A stretch of DNA of 64,000 nt from DASVHS01 sp036001325 (GTDB taxonomy: Bacteria > Acidobacteriota > Thermoanaerobaculia > Gp7-AA8): assembly GCA_036001325.1 (NCBI GenBank), contig DASYUK010000480.1:14996-78995 (forward strand), read 5' to 3'. Of the stretch, positions 50,334 to 57,836 are shown one piece after another. Every line of letters starts with the position of its first letter. The first letter of the stretch is position 1. The translations under genes and the position numbers were made by a program. The notes under the pieces were generated by a model. That model did no database searches. It was not told where the DNA came from and was given only the letters and a program-made list of their open reading frames with translations.

Positions 50334-50334
50334 A

Positions 50335-50448
50335 GCCTTCTCCCTTTGGGAGAAGGTGCCGCGCAGCGGCGGATGAGGGGCGAGCGTTCGGCAAGATCGA
50401 CGCCCCTCACCCGGCGCTGCGCGCCACCCTCTCCCGATGGGAGAGGGC
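50335..50448. repeat. Composite inverted repeat, family R1, copy 4
   Basis: CTTCTCCC/GGGAGAAGG hairpin, GGATGAGGGGCG arm, a slightly longer centre, CGCCCCTCACCC arm and CTCTCCC/GGGAGAGGG hairpin. It fills the gap between the FAD oxidoreductase stop and the flavin reductase start. Confidence 0.9.
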
Positions 50449-50477
50449 ACTGAGAGTTTCGTATACTCCGCTCCCTC

Positions 50478-50951
50478 ATGCCTGTCGATGACGCTCGCTT
50501 CAAGCTGGCGATGTCGCATTTCGCGAGCGGAGTCACAGTCGTAACCACTGAACATGAAAACAAACAGTACGGCCTCACGGTCGCCTCTTTTGCGTCGCTC
50601 TCTCTTCACCCGCCGCTCATTCTCGTCTGCGTGGAGAAATCCGTGAGGTCGCACGACGCGTTCCTCGCCTCGAAGAAGTTCGGCGTCAGCATCCTCGGCG
50701 CCGATCAGATGGAAATCTCCAGCCGTTTTGCGTCGAAGTCCGACGATAAATTCACCGGCATCGCCACTGGCCGCGGCGAGCTGGGTGTTCCACTGATTGA
50801 AGGCGCGCTCTGCACGATCGAGTGCCGCCTTCGCGATCAGCTTCCCGGCGGCGATCACTCGATTTTCGTCGGCGAGGTCGTCGACGTGCAGGTGCGCGAA
50901 GGCGCGCCGCTCGTCTACTTCCGCAGCGGTTATCGCCTGATCAACGCGTGA
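50478..50951 (+). CDS. Flavin reductase-like (FMN-binding split-barrel) protein
   Basis: 157 residues. The split-barrel flavin reductase pattern is present: FASGVTVVTTE, YGLTVASFASLSLHPPLILVCV, FGVSILGADQ and HSIFVGEVVDV. Relatives (HpaC/NtaB type) reduce FMN with NAD(P)H and feed it to monooxygenases. That function would be needed by the LLM oxygenase encoded at 11894, but the two are 38 kb apart. The esterase gene overlaps its stop (GTGA), suggesting a two-gene unit. Confidence 0.9.
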   Translation: MPVDDARFKLAMSHFASGVTVVTTEHENKQYGLTVASFASLSLHPPLILVCVEKSVRSHDAFLASKKFGVSILGADQMEISSRFASKSDDKFTGIATGRGELGVPLIEGALCTIECRLRDQLPGGDHSIFVGEVVDVQVREGAPLVYFRSGYRLINA

Positions 50952-51775
50952 CCGATCTCCGCTCGACACTTCGACGTGCCTTCAGGCTGGAGAACCGGCG
51001 CGTTGCCGTTCGTCCCGGCCGCCTCGATCACATTCCGAACTTCGAGTCGAAGATCCTCGACAACGAGCGCGACGTCGTCGTCTATGTCCCTGCCGGTTAC
51101 GACGAGCATCCGGGACGACGCTATCCCGTGCTCTATATGCAGGACGGCCAGAATCTCTTCGAGCCGCACCGCTCCTTCATTCCGGGACAACACTGGCGAT
51201 TGGCCGAGGCTGCCGATGAGGCGATCGGTGCGCGCACGGCGGAGCCGATGATCATCGTCGGGATCGATCACACCGGCCCCACGCGCATCGACGAGTACAC
51301 GCCGACACGCGATCCGAAGAAGAACGTGGGCGGACGAGCCGATGACTATGCGCGCATGTTGCTCGAAGAGTTGAAGCCGGTGATCGATGCGGCCTATCGA
51401 ACGGTCAGCGACGACACCGCGATCGGCGGGTCGTCCCTCGGCGGTCTTCTGGCATTGCATCTGGCGCTGAAGCATCCCGATGTTTTCAAGCGTGCGGCGG
51501 TGATGTCGCCTTCGGTCTGGTGGCACGACCGCGTCATCGTGCGTGAGGTCGACGAGTTTGCCGGCCCCGACCGGCCGCGAATCTGGCTCGATATCGGCGG
51601 CCGCGAAGGGAACGAGGCGTTCGTCGGCGCCCAGATGCTCCGGTATCGACTTCGCGCAAAGGGTTGGAGCAATGCCACCTTCCGCTATTACGAGGACCGG
51701 CGCGCGGATCACAGCGAGCGAGCCTGGGCGGCCCGGGCGCGAAAAGTTCTGGAGTTTTTGTTCCCGCCGACGTAG
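50948..51775 (+). CDS. Alpha/beta-hydrolase esterase (Fes/esterase D family)
   Basis: 275 residues from the GTG at 50948. Family features: VVVYVPAGYDEHPGRRYPVLYMQDGQNLF, nucleophile Ser in GGSSLGGLLAL, acid Asp in LDIGGREGN region and catalytic His in RADHSERAW. This is the PF00756 putative esterase group (enterochelin esterase, YbbA/ IroE-like, esterase D). No siderophore genes are nearby, so the natural ester is unknown. No signal peptide, therefore cytoplasmic. It is followed after 13 bases by moaA. Confidence 0.88.
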   Translation: MTDLRSTLRRAFRLENRRVAVRPGRLDHIPNFESKILDNERDVVVYVPAGYDEHPGRRYPVLYMQDGQNLFEPHRSFIPGQHWRLAEAADEAIGARTAEPMIIVGIDHTGPTRIDEYTPTRDPKKNVGGRADDYARMLLEELKPVIDAAYRTVSDDTAIGGSSLGGLLALHLALKHPDVFKRAAVMSPSVWWHDRVIVREVDEFAGPDRPRIWLDIGGREGNEAFVGAQMLRYRLRAKGWSNATFRYYEDRRADHSERAWAARARKVLEFLFPPT

Positions 51776-51788
51776 TTTCGACGCCTGC

Positions 51789-52799
51789 ATGTTCCCCCTC
51801 GACACCCTCGGAAGGCCGCTGCACGACCTGCGGATCTCGGTCACCGACCGCTGCAACTTCCGCTGCGTCTACTGCATGCCGCGCGAGGTCTTCGGACGCG
51901 ACTTTGCGTTCGCCCATCGCGATCAGCTCCTCACATTCGAAGAGATCGCGCGTCTGGCCCGTTCGTTTGCACGCCTCGGCGTCGAGAAGATTCGCCTCAC
52001 CGGCGGCGAGCCGCTCATCCGCCGCGACATCGAGCGACTCATCGAGATGCTCGCGCGCGTGAAAGGAATCAACGACATCACGTTGACGACGAACGGCTCA
52101 CTGCTCACGCGCGAAAAGGCGCGCGCTCTGAAAGACGCCGGCCTCGATCGCATCACGATCAGTCTCGATTCGCTCGATGACGAGGAATTCCGGCGGCTGA
52201 ATGACGTCGACATGCCGGTGTCGCGCGTGCTCGATGCGATCGACGCCGCGGCGGAGGCCGGTCTCGATCCGGTGAAGATTGACGTCGTGGTGATTCGCGG
52301 TAGAAACGACAAGACCTTTGTCGACCTGGCGCGACACTTCCGCGGCACTGGAATGATCGTGCGCTTCATCGAATACATGGACGTCGGCAATACGAACGGA
52401 TGGCGCATCGACGATGTCGTCAGGGGCGCCGAGATCCGGAAGCGGATCGAATCCGAGTGGCCGCTCGTGCCGGTTGATCCGAATTACTTCGGCGAGGTGG
52501 CGCAGCGATGGCGCTACGCCGACGGTGCCGGGGAAATCGGCATCATCACTTCGGTGACGCAGCCGTTCTGCGGGACTTGCACGCGCGCGCGACTATCGGC
52601 GGAAGGTGAGCTGTACACGTGCCTCTTCGCCAGCAACGGGAAAGACCTGCGCGCGCTGCTTCGCGGCGGCGTGTCAGACGACGAGATCACCGCCGCGATC
52701 GGCGCAGTCTGGCGTGCGCGTGAGGATCGCTATTCAGAGATTCGATCGGAAGCGACGTTGGGTCTCAAGAAGGTCGAGATGTCGCACATCGGTGGCTAG
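51789..52799 (+). CDS. moaA: GTP 3',8-cyclase MoaA (molybdopterin biosynthesis)
   Basis: 336 residues from the ATG at 51789. The radical SAM cluster motif VTDRCNFRCVYCMP is near the N-terminus, the SAM-binding LTGGEPLIRRD follows, and the second [4Fe-4S] cluster site is in QPFCGTCTRARLSAEGELYTC. The protein ends in the conserved Gly-Gly (HIGG) needed for catalysis. MoaA rearranges GTP to 3',8-cH2GTP with MoaC in the first step of molybdenum cofactor synthesis. No other mo- genes are in the window. An R1 repeat follows. Confidence 0.95.
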   Translation: MFPLDTLGRPLHDLRISVTDRCNFRCVYCMPREVFGRDFAFAHRDQLLTFEEIARLARSFARLGVEKIRLTGGEPLIRRDIERLIEMLARVKGINDITLTTNGSLLTREKARALKDAGLDRITISLDSLDDEEFRRLNDVDMPVSRVLDAIDAAAEAGLDPVKIDVVVIRGRNDKTFVDLARHFRGTGMIVRFIEYMDVGNTNGWRIDDVVRGAEIRKRIESEWPLVPVDPNYFGEVAQRWRYADGAGEIGIITSVTQPFCGTCTRARLSAEGELYTCLFASNGKDLRALLRGGVSDDEITAAIGAVWRAREDRYSEIRSEATLGLKKVEMSHIGG

Positions 52800-52802
52800 T
52801 GA

Positions 52803-52894
52803 GCCTTCTCCCACCGGGAGAAGGTGGCCGAAGGCCGGATGAGGGGCGCCCCTCACCCGTCGCTGCGCGCCACCCTCTCCCGGTGGGAGAGGGC
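52803..52894. repeat. Composite inverted repeat, family R1, copy 5
   Basis: CTTCTCCC/GGGAGAAGG hairpin, GGATGAGGGGCG and CGCCCCTCACCCG arms, and CTCTCCC/GGGAGAGGG hairpin. It lies between convergent moaA and the UDG-like gene and is almost the same length as copy 1. Confidence 0.9.
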
Positions 52895-52899
52895 TGGTG

Positions 52900-53712
52900 T
52901 TAATCGCGCCCGCCGCGATACTTCTCCTTCGCCGAACTCGGCACGGTCGACAGCTTGACCGCGTTTTTCGTCGGCAGCGGTGCCTTCGGCCCGGCCGGTT
53001 GATTTCTTCCTGAGTACGTTCGCTCGCGCACCGAGCGTCCTTCCTTGATTTCCTGAATCTGACTTTTCCGAGGCATCGGGTCCTCCGATGAAGTCAGTTG
53101 CGACAGGCGCGCCATCCCATCGACGAACTTCTGTTTGCCGCCCTGTGAGGGATGGCGCACTCGCTCGTGCGCGATGTTCATGTGCGAGAGCGAGAGAGAA
53201 GCGCGATTGCCGATCGCCACGATGCGCGGGAAATCGAACAGTCTCATCAACATGCGGATGAAGTCCTGACCGATGAGAAGCTCACTCATGCTGGGAAGAC
53301 GATTCGAGCGAGGATTGCCGCGCTGGAACGGATGGAACGGAAACGCGTTCCAGAGAAGCGGAAGCGGATTCATCTTTCGGATGATCGCCCAGACCATCGT
53401 CGCGCTCGCCTCGGTCGAACGCTCCGGCCCCGGCGTTGCCTTTCGATAACCAGTGCCGGGAATCTGCAACATCACCTGCTCGCTGGTGAATGGAATGCCG
53501 GTCAAGCGCCCGCCGCGGTAGCTCGGCGCCTCGCCGACGAGCATCGTGTCGGGACCGATGGAGTCGAGCATCTCGAGGTAGCGCCGCAGATTGCGGCGCC
53601 GAATGGCGTTGCCGCGCAGATCGTCTTCGATCGACGAGTACTGATTGCACGCGCGATCGGATAGCTGCACCCCCGCGAGGGCGGCGATGAAACGATCGAA
53701 ACGTTTCGACAT
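52900..53712 (-). CDS. Uracil-DNA glycosylase superfamily protein with basic C-terminal tail
   Basis: 270 residues. UDG-fold motifs: LVGEAPSYRGGRLTGIPFTSE (motif 1 region), WNAFPFHPF (motif 2-like) and RVRHPSQGGKQKF (motif 3, His-Pro-Ser). These place it in the broad family 4/5/SMUG-like superfamily (PF03167). The last ~60 residues (MPRKSQIQEIKEGR onward) are basic and low-complexity, perhaps for DNA binding. It could excise uracil or an unknown damaged base, or be an inactive relative, because the usual catalytic Asp of family 1 is not evident. It starts 3 bases after the stop region of the PQQ-type gene on the same strand. Confidence 0.75.
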   Translation of the reverse strand: MSKRFDRFIAALAGVQLSDRACNQYSSIEDDLRGNAIRRRNLRRYLEMLDSIGPDTMLVGEAPSYRGGRLTGIPFTSEQVMLQIPGTGYRKATPGPERSTEASATMVWAIIRKMNPLPLLWNAFPFHPFQRGNPRSNRLPSMSELLIGQDFIRMLMRLFDFPRIVAIGNRASLSLSHMNIAHERVRHPSQGGKQKFVDGMARLSQLTSSEDPMPRKSQIQEIKEGRSVRERTYSGRNQPAGPKAPLPTKNAVKLSTVPSSAKEKYRGGRD

Positions 53713-53714
53713 CG

Positions 53715-54848
53715 TCAGTGTTGCACGGCGCGTCGCTTCGGCGGATTCGGCAACTGGTCGATGATCTGATAGATCACGCCGTTCGCATAATCGGCAACGT
53801 AGATCTCGCCGGCGATGTCTTCACCGAACGTGCTGGTGGCGATGCGCGTCGACAGGAGCGAGCGGACGCTCCACGTATTTCCCTGTTGCGTCACGCCCCA
53901 GATTCCGCCGTTGCAGTAATCGCCGTAGATATACGTGCCATACAGACGAACGTAGCGCGAGCCGCGGTAACGATATCCACCGGTGATCGAGCCGGAGCAG
54001 CCCCCACCGCCGTGCCCGTACTCGACGATCGGCAGAACGAACGGTGACATGTCGCAACTGGAACCGGGCGGATAACAGTGTTTGCCCTCCATTCGGTTCC
54101 AACCGTAGTTCTCGCCGCCGATGCTGGTTGCTGGCTGAAGGTCGATCTCTTCCCACGCGCCTTGTCCAACGTCGGCGATCCAGAGATCGCTTGTCTGACG
54201 ATCGAACGAGAATCTCCACGGGTTGCGCAAACCCCACGCCCAGATCTCGTTTCCGAATGGGTTCGACGGAGGAATCGCATAAGGCGATCCCGAGTCGACG
54301 TCGATGCGCAGCAACTTGCCCAACAGGGAGTTCCGGTTCTGGCCGTTGCCGAGCGTATCACCAGCGCCGCCGCCATCTCCCGTACCGATGTACAGGTAAC
54401 CGTCGGGTCCGAACTGTAGCTGTCCTCCATCATGGTTACCAAACTCGTGGTGATCGATCTTCAAAAACGTCTGTGCCGACGCAGGATCGGCGCGATTCGG
54501 ATCGGAGCTGACTCGATATCGCGCGATCGTGATGAAGCTGCTGCGATCGACGTAATAAACGTAAAAGAAGCCGTTATCGCTGTAGCGTGGATGAAATGCG
54601 AGGCCAAGCAGCCCCTGCTCATCGCAGCACTGGACCAGGCTACGGATATCGAGGAATGGCGCGGCCAGCTTCTGTGTGCCATCCCAGATCACGATCTGCC
54701 CACGCTGCAATGTGATGAACATTCGCGTGTCGCCGGCGTGAGCGAGTGCGGTAGGCATCTCCAATCCACTGACAATCGACTTGAGGGCGATCTGTTGCGC
54801 GGTGGCAGTCGAAGCCAGAAAGAGAAGCACGAGGGCAGAGATTCTCAT
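53715..54848 (-). CDS. Secreted PQQ-dependent sugar (sorbosone/glucose) dehydrogenase-like protein
   Basis: 377 residues from the ATG at 54846-54848, chosen because it starts a signal peptide (MRISALVLLFLASTATAQQ). Beta-propeller motifs: GLLGLAFHPRYSDNGFFYVYY, DGGQLQFGPDGYLYIGTGDGG, WAWGLRNPWRFSFD and GGENYGWNRMEG. These are typical of the soluble glucose/L-sorbosone dehydrogenase family (Ylii/GDH), which oxidises sugars in the periplasm using PQQ. No PQQ genes are here. Several Cys residues suggest disulfides. Cofactor use is by family only. Confidence 0.9.
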   Translation of the reverse strand: MRISALVLLFLASTATAQQIALKSIVSGLEMPTALAHAGDTRMFITLQRGQIVIWDGTQKLAAPFLDIRSLVQCCDEQGLLGLAFHPRYSDNGFFYVYYVDRSSFITIARYRVSSDPNRADPASAQTFLKIDHHEFGNHDGGQLQFGPDGYLYIGTGDGGGAGDTLGNGQNRNSLLGKLLRIDVDSGSPYAIPPSNPFGNEIWAWGLRNPWRFSFDRQTSDLWIADVGQGAWEEIDLQPATSIGGENYGWNRMEGKHCYPPGSSCDMSPFVLPIVEYGHGGGGCSGSITGGYRYRGSRYVRLYGTYIYGDYCNGGIWGVTQQGNTWSVRSLLSTRIATSTFGEDIAGEIYVADYANGVIYQIIDQLPNPPKRRAVQH

Positions 54849-54955
54849 CGGGGGCTCGTTCTTGAGATACGAGTCAATCGAGGACGGTGTCCATGCGGTC
54901 TTTAGGCCTCCTTTAACACGGTGGTCACTCGTTCTGTGTTTCACTTGCGTAAACG

Positions 54956-56395
54956 ATGAAGGTCCTCCGGAGCCGAGTCGCCGCGTGGTTCTTCGCGATT
55001 CTCGCGATCGCGACGATCACCGCTGTCGGGCATCTGATCGGCCTGAATTCCAGCACGGTCGGCTTCGCATATTTGATCGTTGTCCTGCTGATCTCTCTCT
55101 GGGGCGGCTTGGTGATCGGCACGGTCTCGTCTTTCATTGCGACGGTCTGCTACAACTTTTTCTTCTTCCCACCGCTTTACACACTGACGCTGGCAGATCC
55201 GGCGAACTGGTTTGCGCTCGCCGCGTTTCTCATCGCCTCGGTGACCGTGAACCGACTGGTCGTCGCGGCTCGCTTTCAAGCGGAAACCGCAGAGCGGCGG
55301 CGCATGGAGTTGGAGACGCTCTACGGTCTGAGCATCGATCTATTCACGGCGACGAACCGCGTCGGCGCACTCGGCGAAGCCGCCGGACGGGCGCTGCAGC
55401 TCCTCGGTGCACGACAAGGTGGTCTGGTTTTGTTCGAAGGAAGTCCATACCGGCAGAAGGTCATCTCGTGGAGCGGAGATAAGGAAGATGAAATCGAGGA
55501 TCTGATCGCCGGCGTCGTCCGGCAGAAAGAGGCGCTCGAGTTTCCGTCGCCGTTCGGCCGTGACGCTTATCTGCCGCTGATCGTGGGAGGCAAAACGAGC
55601 GGAGCGCTTGTCGCGCGTGGGACCGATGCTTCAAAGCAGGCGCTGGAATCGGCGGCGCGGCTCGTGGCGCTCGCGGTCGAGCGCGAGCGATTCATCGAAG
55701 AGAACGCGCATGTCCAGGCACTGCGTGAAAGCGAGGCGCTCAAGACGTCGCTTCTGCGTGCGATTTCGCATGACCTGACGACACCGATCACAGCGATCAC
55801 GATTCGAACCGAGTCGCTCCGGCGGCGCGCGGCGTCGGATGCAGATCTGCTCGAAGACGTTGCCGCAATCGATGAAGAGACGTCGCGGCTGCGCCGCAGG
55901 ATCGACAACCTGCTGTCGATGGCGCGGCTGGAGGCGGGCAAAGCGAAGCCGCGACGGGAGCCGACACCACCGGCCGACCTGTTCCGCTCGGCGCGCGAGA
56001 ATCTGCCGCTGGTCTTCAGCGCTCGCCCGATCACGATGCAGGTCGACCCGGATTGTCCCGACGCCGACGTCGATCCGTCGCTGGCACTCGAGATTCTGGT
56101 CAATCTTCTCGAAAACGCACACCGCGTTTCTCCCCCTGGCGCGCCGATCGAGCTCGTGGCCCGACGACATCCCCTCGATGCTGAGAAGATTCGCATCGAG
56201 ATCCTCGATCGCGGTCCAGGCCTGGTCGCCGCCGAAACCGCCGACGTCGCCCAGCGCGGCTTGGGACTCGAGATCGCGCGCAGTCTCGCTGCTGTGAATG
56301 GCGGGAGTATCGGCCTCGCGCCGCGGCCGGGCGGCGGGACGATGGCGCGCATCGATCTTCCCGCGGCAATCCTTACGGTTGAGGATGCGATGTGA
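54956..56395 (+). CDS. KdpD-like sensor histidine kinase lacking the N-terminal KdpD/USP domains
   Basis: 479 residues. It starts directly with the four-helix DUF4118 membrane module (about 10-105; LLISLWGGLVIGTVSSFIAT, YNFFFFPPLYTLT), then a GAF-like region (about 120-250), HisKA with His about 271 in AISHDLTTPITAI, and an ATPase domain (NLLENAHRVSPPG, DRGPGL, RGLGLEIARSL, GGGTMARIDLP). E. coli KdpD is 894 residues because of a 400-residue cytosolic N-terminal part, absent here. Many bacteria have such short forms. It overlaps the response regulator by 4 bases. With no kdpFABC nearby, the Kup genes are the obvious candidates for control. Confidence 0.9.
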   Translation: MKVLRSRVAAWFFAILAIATITAVGHLIGLNSSTVGFAYLIVVLLISLWGGLVIGTVSSFIATVCYNFFFFPPLYTLTLADPANWFALAAFLIASVTVNRLVVAARFQAETAERRRMELETLYGLSIDLFTATNRVGALGEAAGRALQLLGARQGGLVLFEGSPYRQKVISWSGDKEDEIEDLIAGVVRQKEALEFPSPFGRDAYLPLIVGGKTSGALVARGTDASKQALESAARLVALAVERERFIEENAHVQALRESEALKTSLLRAISHDLTTPITAITIRTESLRRRAASDADLLEDVAAIDEETSRLRRRIDNLLSMARLEAGKAKPRREPTPPADLFRSARENLPLVFSARPITMQVDPDCPDADVDPSLALEILVNLLENAHRVSPPGAPIELVARRHPLDAEKIRIEILDRGPGLVAAETADVAQRGLGLEIARSLAAVNGGSIGLAPRPGGGTMARIDLPAAILTVEDAM

Positions 56396-57081
56396 CGATC
56401 GCCCCGGTGATTCTCGTTGTGGATGACGACCCTGCCATTCGCGATTCGCTGTCGAAAGAATTGCGCGCTGCCGGCTACTCGACGATGACCGCCAGTGATG
56501 GCAGCGAGGGAGCGTCGCTGTTCCACTCTCACGGGCCCGATCTCGTGTTGGCCGATCTGGCCATGCCGCGTTCTGACGGGTTCGAATTGATTTCGGCGAT
56601 CCGCGCTTCCTCACGCGCTCCGATCATCGTTCTCTCCGTCCGCGGAGCCGATGCCGACAAAGTTCGCGCGCTCGACCTGGGTGCGGATGATTTCGTCACC
56701 AAGCCTTTCTCGCTGACCGAGCTTCTCGCTCGTGTGCGCGCGCAACTGCGGAGGACGGGTGGGAAGCCTTCGACCATGCTCACGTTCGACAGTCTGACCG
56801 TCGATCTCGAGCATCGAAGAGTCGTCCAGGGTGATCGCGACGTACGTCTCACGCCGACCGAGTTCTCGCTGCTCGAGCTCCTCGCTACCAACGCCGGCAA
56901 GCCGATGTTCATCGATCAGATCATCGCTCGCGTCTGGCGCTCCGCCCCCGGCACGACGGCTGACACGGTTCGCGTCCACATGAGCTCACTGCGGAAAAAG
57001 ATCGAGCCGAATCCGTCCGAGCCGCGCTACATCGTGACCGAGCCGTGGGTCGGGTATCGATTCATCGCCGAGCCGCTGTGA
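56392..57081 (+). CDS. KdpE/OmpR-family response regulator
   Basis: 229 residues from the GTG at 56392. Receiver domain about 1-120 (VDDDPAIRD, phospho-acceptor Asp55 in LADLAMPRSDG, VTKPFS Lys) and an OmpR-type winged helix (TPTEFSLLELLATNAGKP, VRVHMSSLRKKIEPNP, GYRF). It is the partner of the KdpD-like kinase. KdpE normally activates potassium-uptake genes. Its binding sites here may be the TTAAGAG-type direct repeats at 57094 and 59768. An ACTCTTAA pair lies 13 bases after its own stop. Confidence 0.93.
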   Translation: MTIAPVILVVDDDPAIRDSLSKELRAAGYSTMTASDGSEGASLFHSHGPDLVLADLAMPRSDGFELISAIRASSRAPIIVLSVRGADADKVRALDLGADDFVTKPFSLTELLARVRAQLRRTGGKPSTMLTFDSLTVDLEHRRVVQGDRDVRLTPTEFSLLELLATNAGKPMFIDQIIARVWRSAPGTTADTVRVHMSSLRKKIEPNPSEPRYIVTEPWVGYRFIAEPL

Positions 57082-57093
57082 GGGTCTTTCGCA

Positions 57094-57112
57094 ACTCTTA
57101 ATCGACTCTTAA
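57094..57112. promoter_or_regulatory. Direct repeat of ACTCTTAA, 11-bp period (candidate response-regulator site)
   Basis: ACTCTTAA at 57094-57101 and again at 57105-57112, spaced one helical turn apart. The same octamer in inverse orientation occurs at 59768-59775 upstream of the first Kup gene. OmpR-family regulators typically bind such repeats. The location is after kdpE and 78 bases before the small membrane-protein gene. Confidence 0.5.
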
Positions 57113-57189
57113 GCGCGTCTTCCGATTTTCCTTCGCGCTTCCTTGCGACGCCTTCTACACGCACGCGTTGTGGATCGTGGAAGTCGGAG

Positions 57190-57606
57190 ATGAGCGCCGC
57201 ACTGTATGCCGCCAATCCGAGGTTCTCGGATCGCAAACATCACGTCGCCACGACCGCTGCGTTGATTGTGCTGTTCTGGGCGTTCGCCGCACTGCTGGTG
57301 ATCGCAGCGGATCGAGAGATCGGACCGCTCTCACCACACGTCAGCATTGTCGCAGAGCTCGCGGCCATCATCGCCGCCGGCTTCGCGTACATGCGGCTAA
57401 CGGCGCGCGACGCCACGGTCGATCACGCGCTGCTGGTCGGCACGCTCTGGCTTTTCTTTGCGATCATCGCCGAAATCGCCGTTACCGCGCACTTCGGTCA
57501 TGCGTGGTTCGAACTTCTCGGCGCGCCGGCGAAACCGATCTACCGATGCCTGCTGATGTTTGCCTGGGTCGCCGCTCCGGCTCTCTTCGCAAGTGGTCGC
57601 TCTTGA
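57190..57606 (+). CDS. Four-helix membrane protein of unknown function
   Basis: 138 residues with four hydrophobic segments (about 21-41, 51-69, 79-98, 113-133) separated by short loops. No family is recognised. It lies between the KdpDE-like pair and the minus-strand Kup cluster, preceded by the ACTCTTAA repeats, so it may belong to the same potassium/osmotic regulon (inference). Another small membrane protein gene on the opposite strand ends 14 bases after it. Confidence 0.7.
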   Translation: MSAALYAANPRFSDRKHHVATTAALIVLFWAFAALLVIAADREIGPLSPHVSIVAELAAIIAAGFAYMRLTARDATVDHALLVGTLWLFFAIIAEIAVTAHFGHAWFELLGAPAKPIYRCLLMFAWVAAPALFASGRS

Positions 57607-57620
57607 AACGACTCCACGAA

Positions 57621-57836
57621 TCACTTCCGAAGGGTCAGACCTGCGCCAATCAGGACGAGTCCGATGATCACGGCAATCGGTGCCAACACCGGACTGCGAA
57701 GATAGTTGCGGTAAAGCATGTGACCGGCGGTGAGCATGTGGATGCCGACCGCCGACAGGTAAACGCCCAGCATCACGACCGTGAATCGCTCGAGCGCCGA
57801 GATCGGGGAATGCTCAGAGCTCGATTTGCGCGCCAA
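57621..57836 (-). CDS. Small two-helix membrane protein
   Basis: 71 residues: a hydrophilic head, helix about 18-37 (RFTVVMLGVYLSAVGIHMLT), a short loop with a basic patch, and helix about 50-68 (LAPIAVIIGLVLIGAGLTL). It overlaps the 3' end of the first Kup gene by 23 bases on the same strand, so translation is probably coupled to it. It might be an accessory subunit of the transporter. No known family. Confidence 0.65.
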   Translation of the reverse strand: MARKSSSEHSPISALERFTVVMLGVYLSAVGIHMLTAGHMLYRNYLRSPVLAPIAVIIGLVLIGAGLTLRK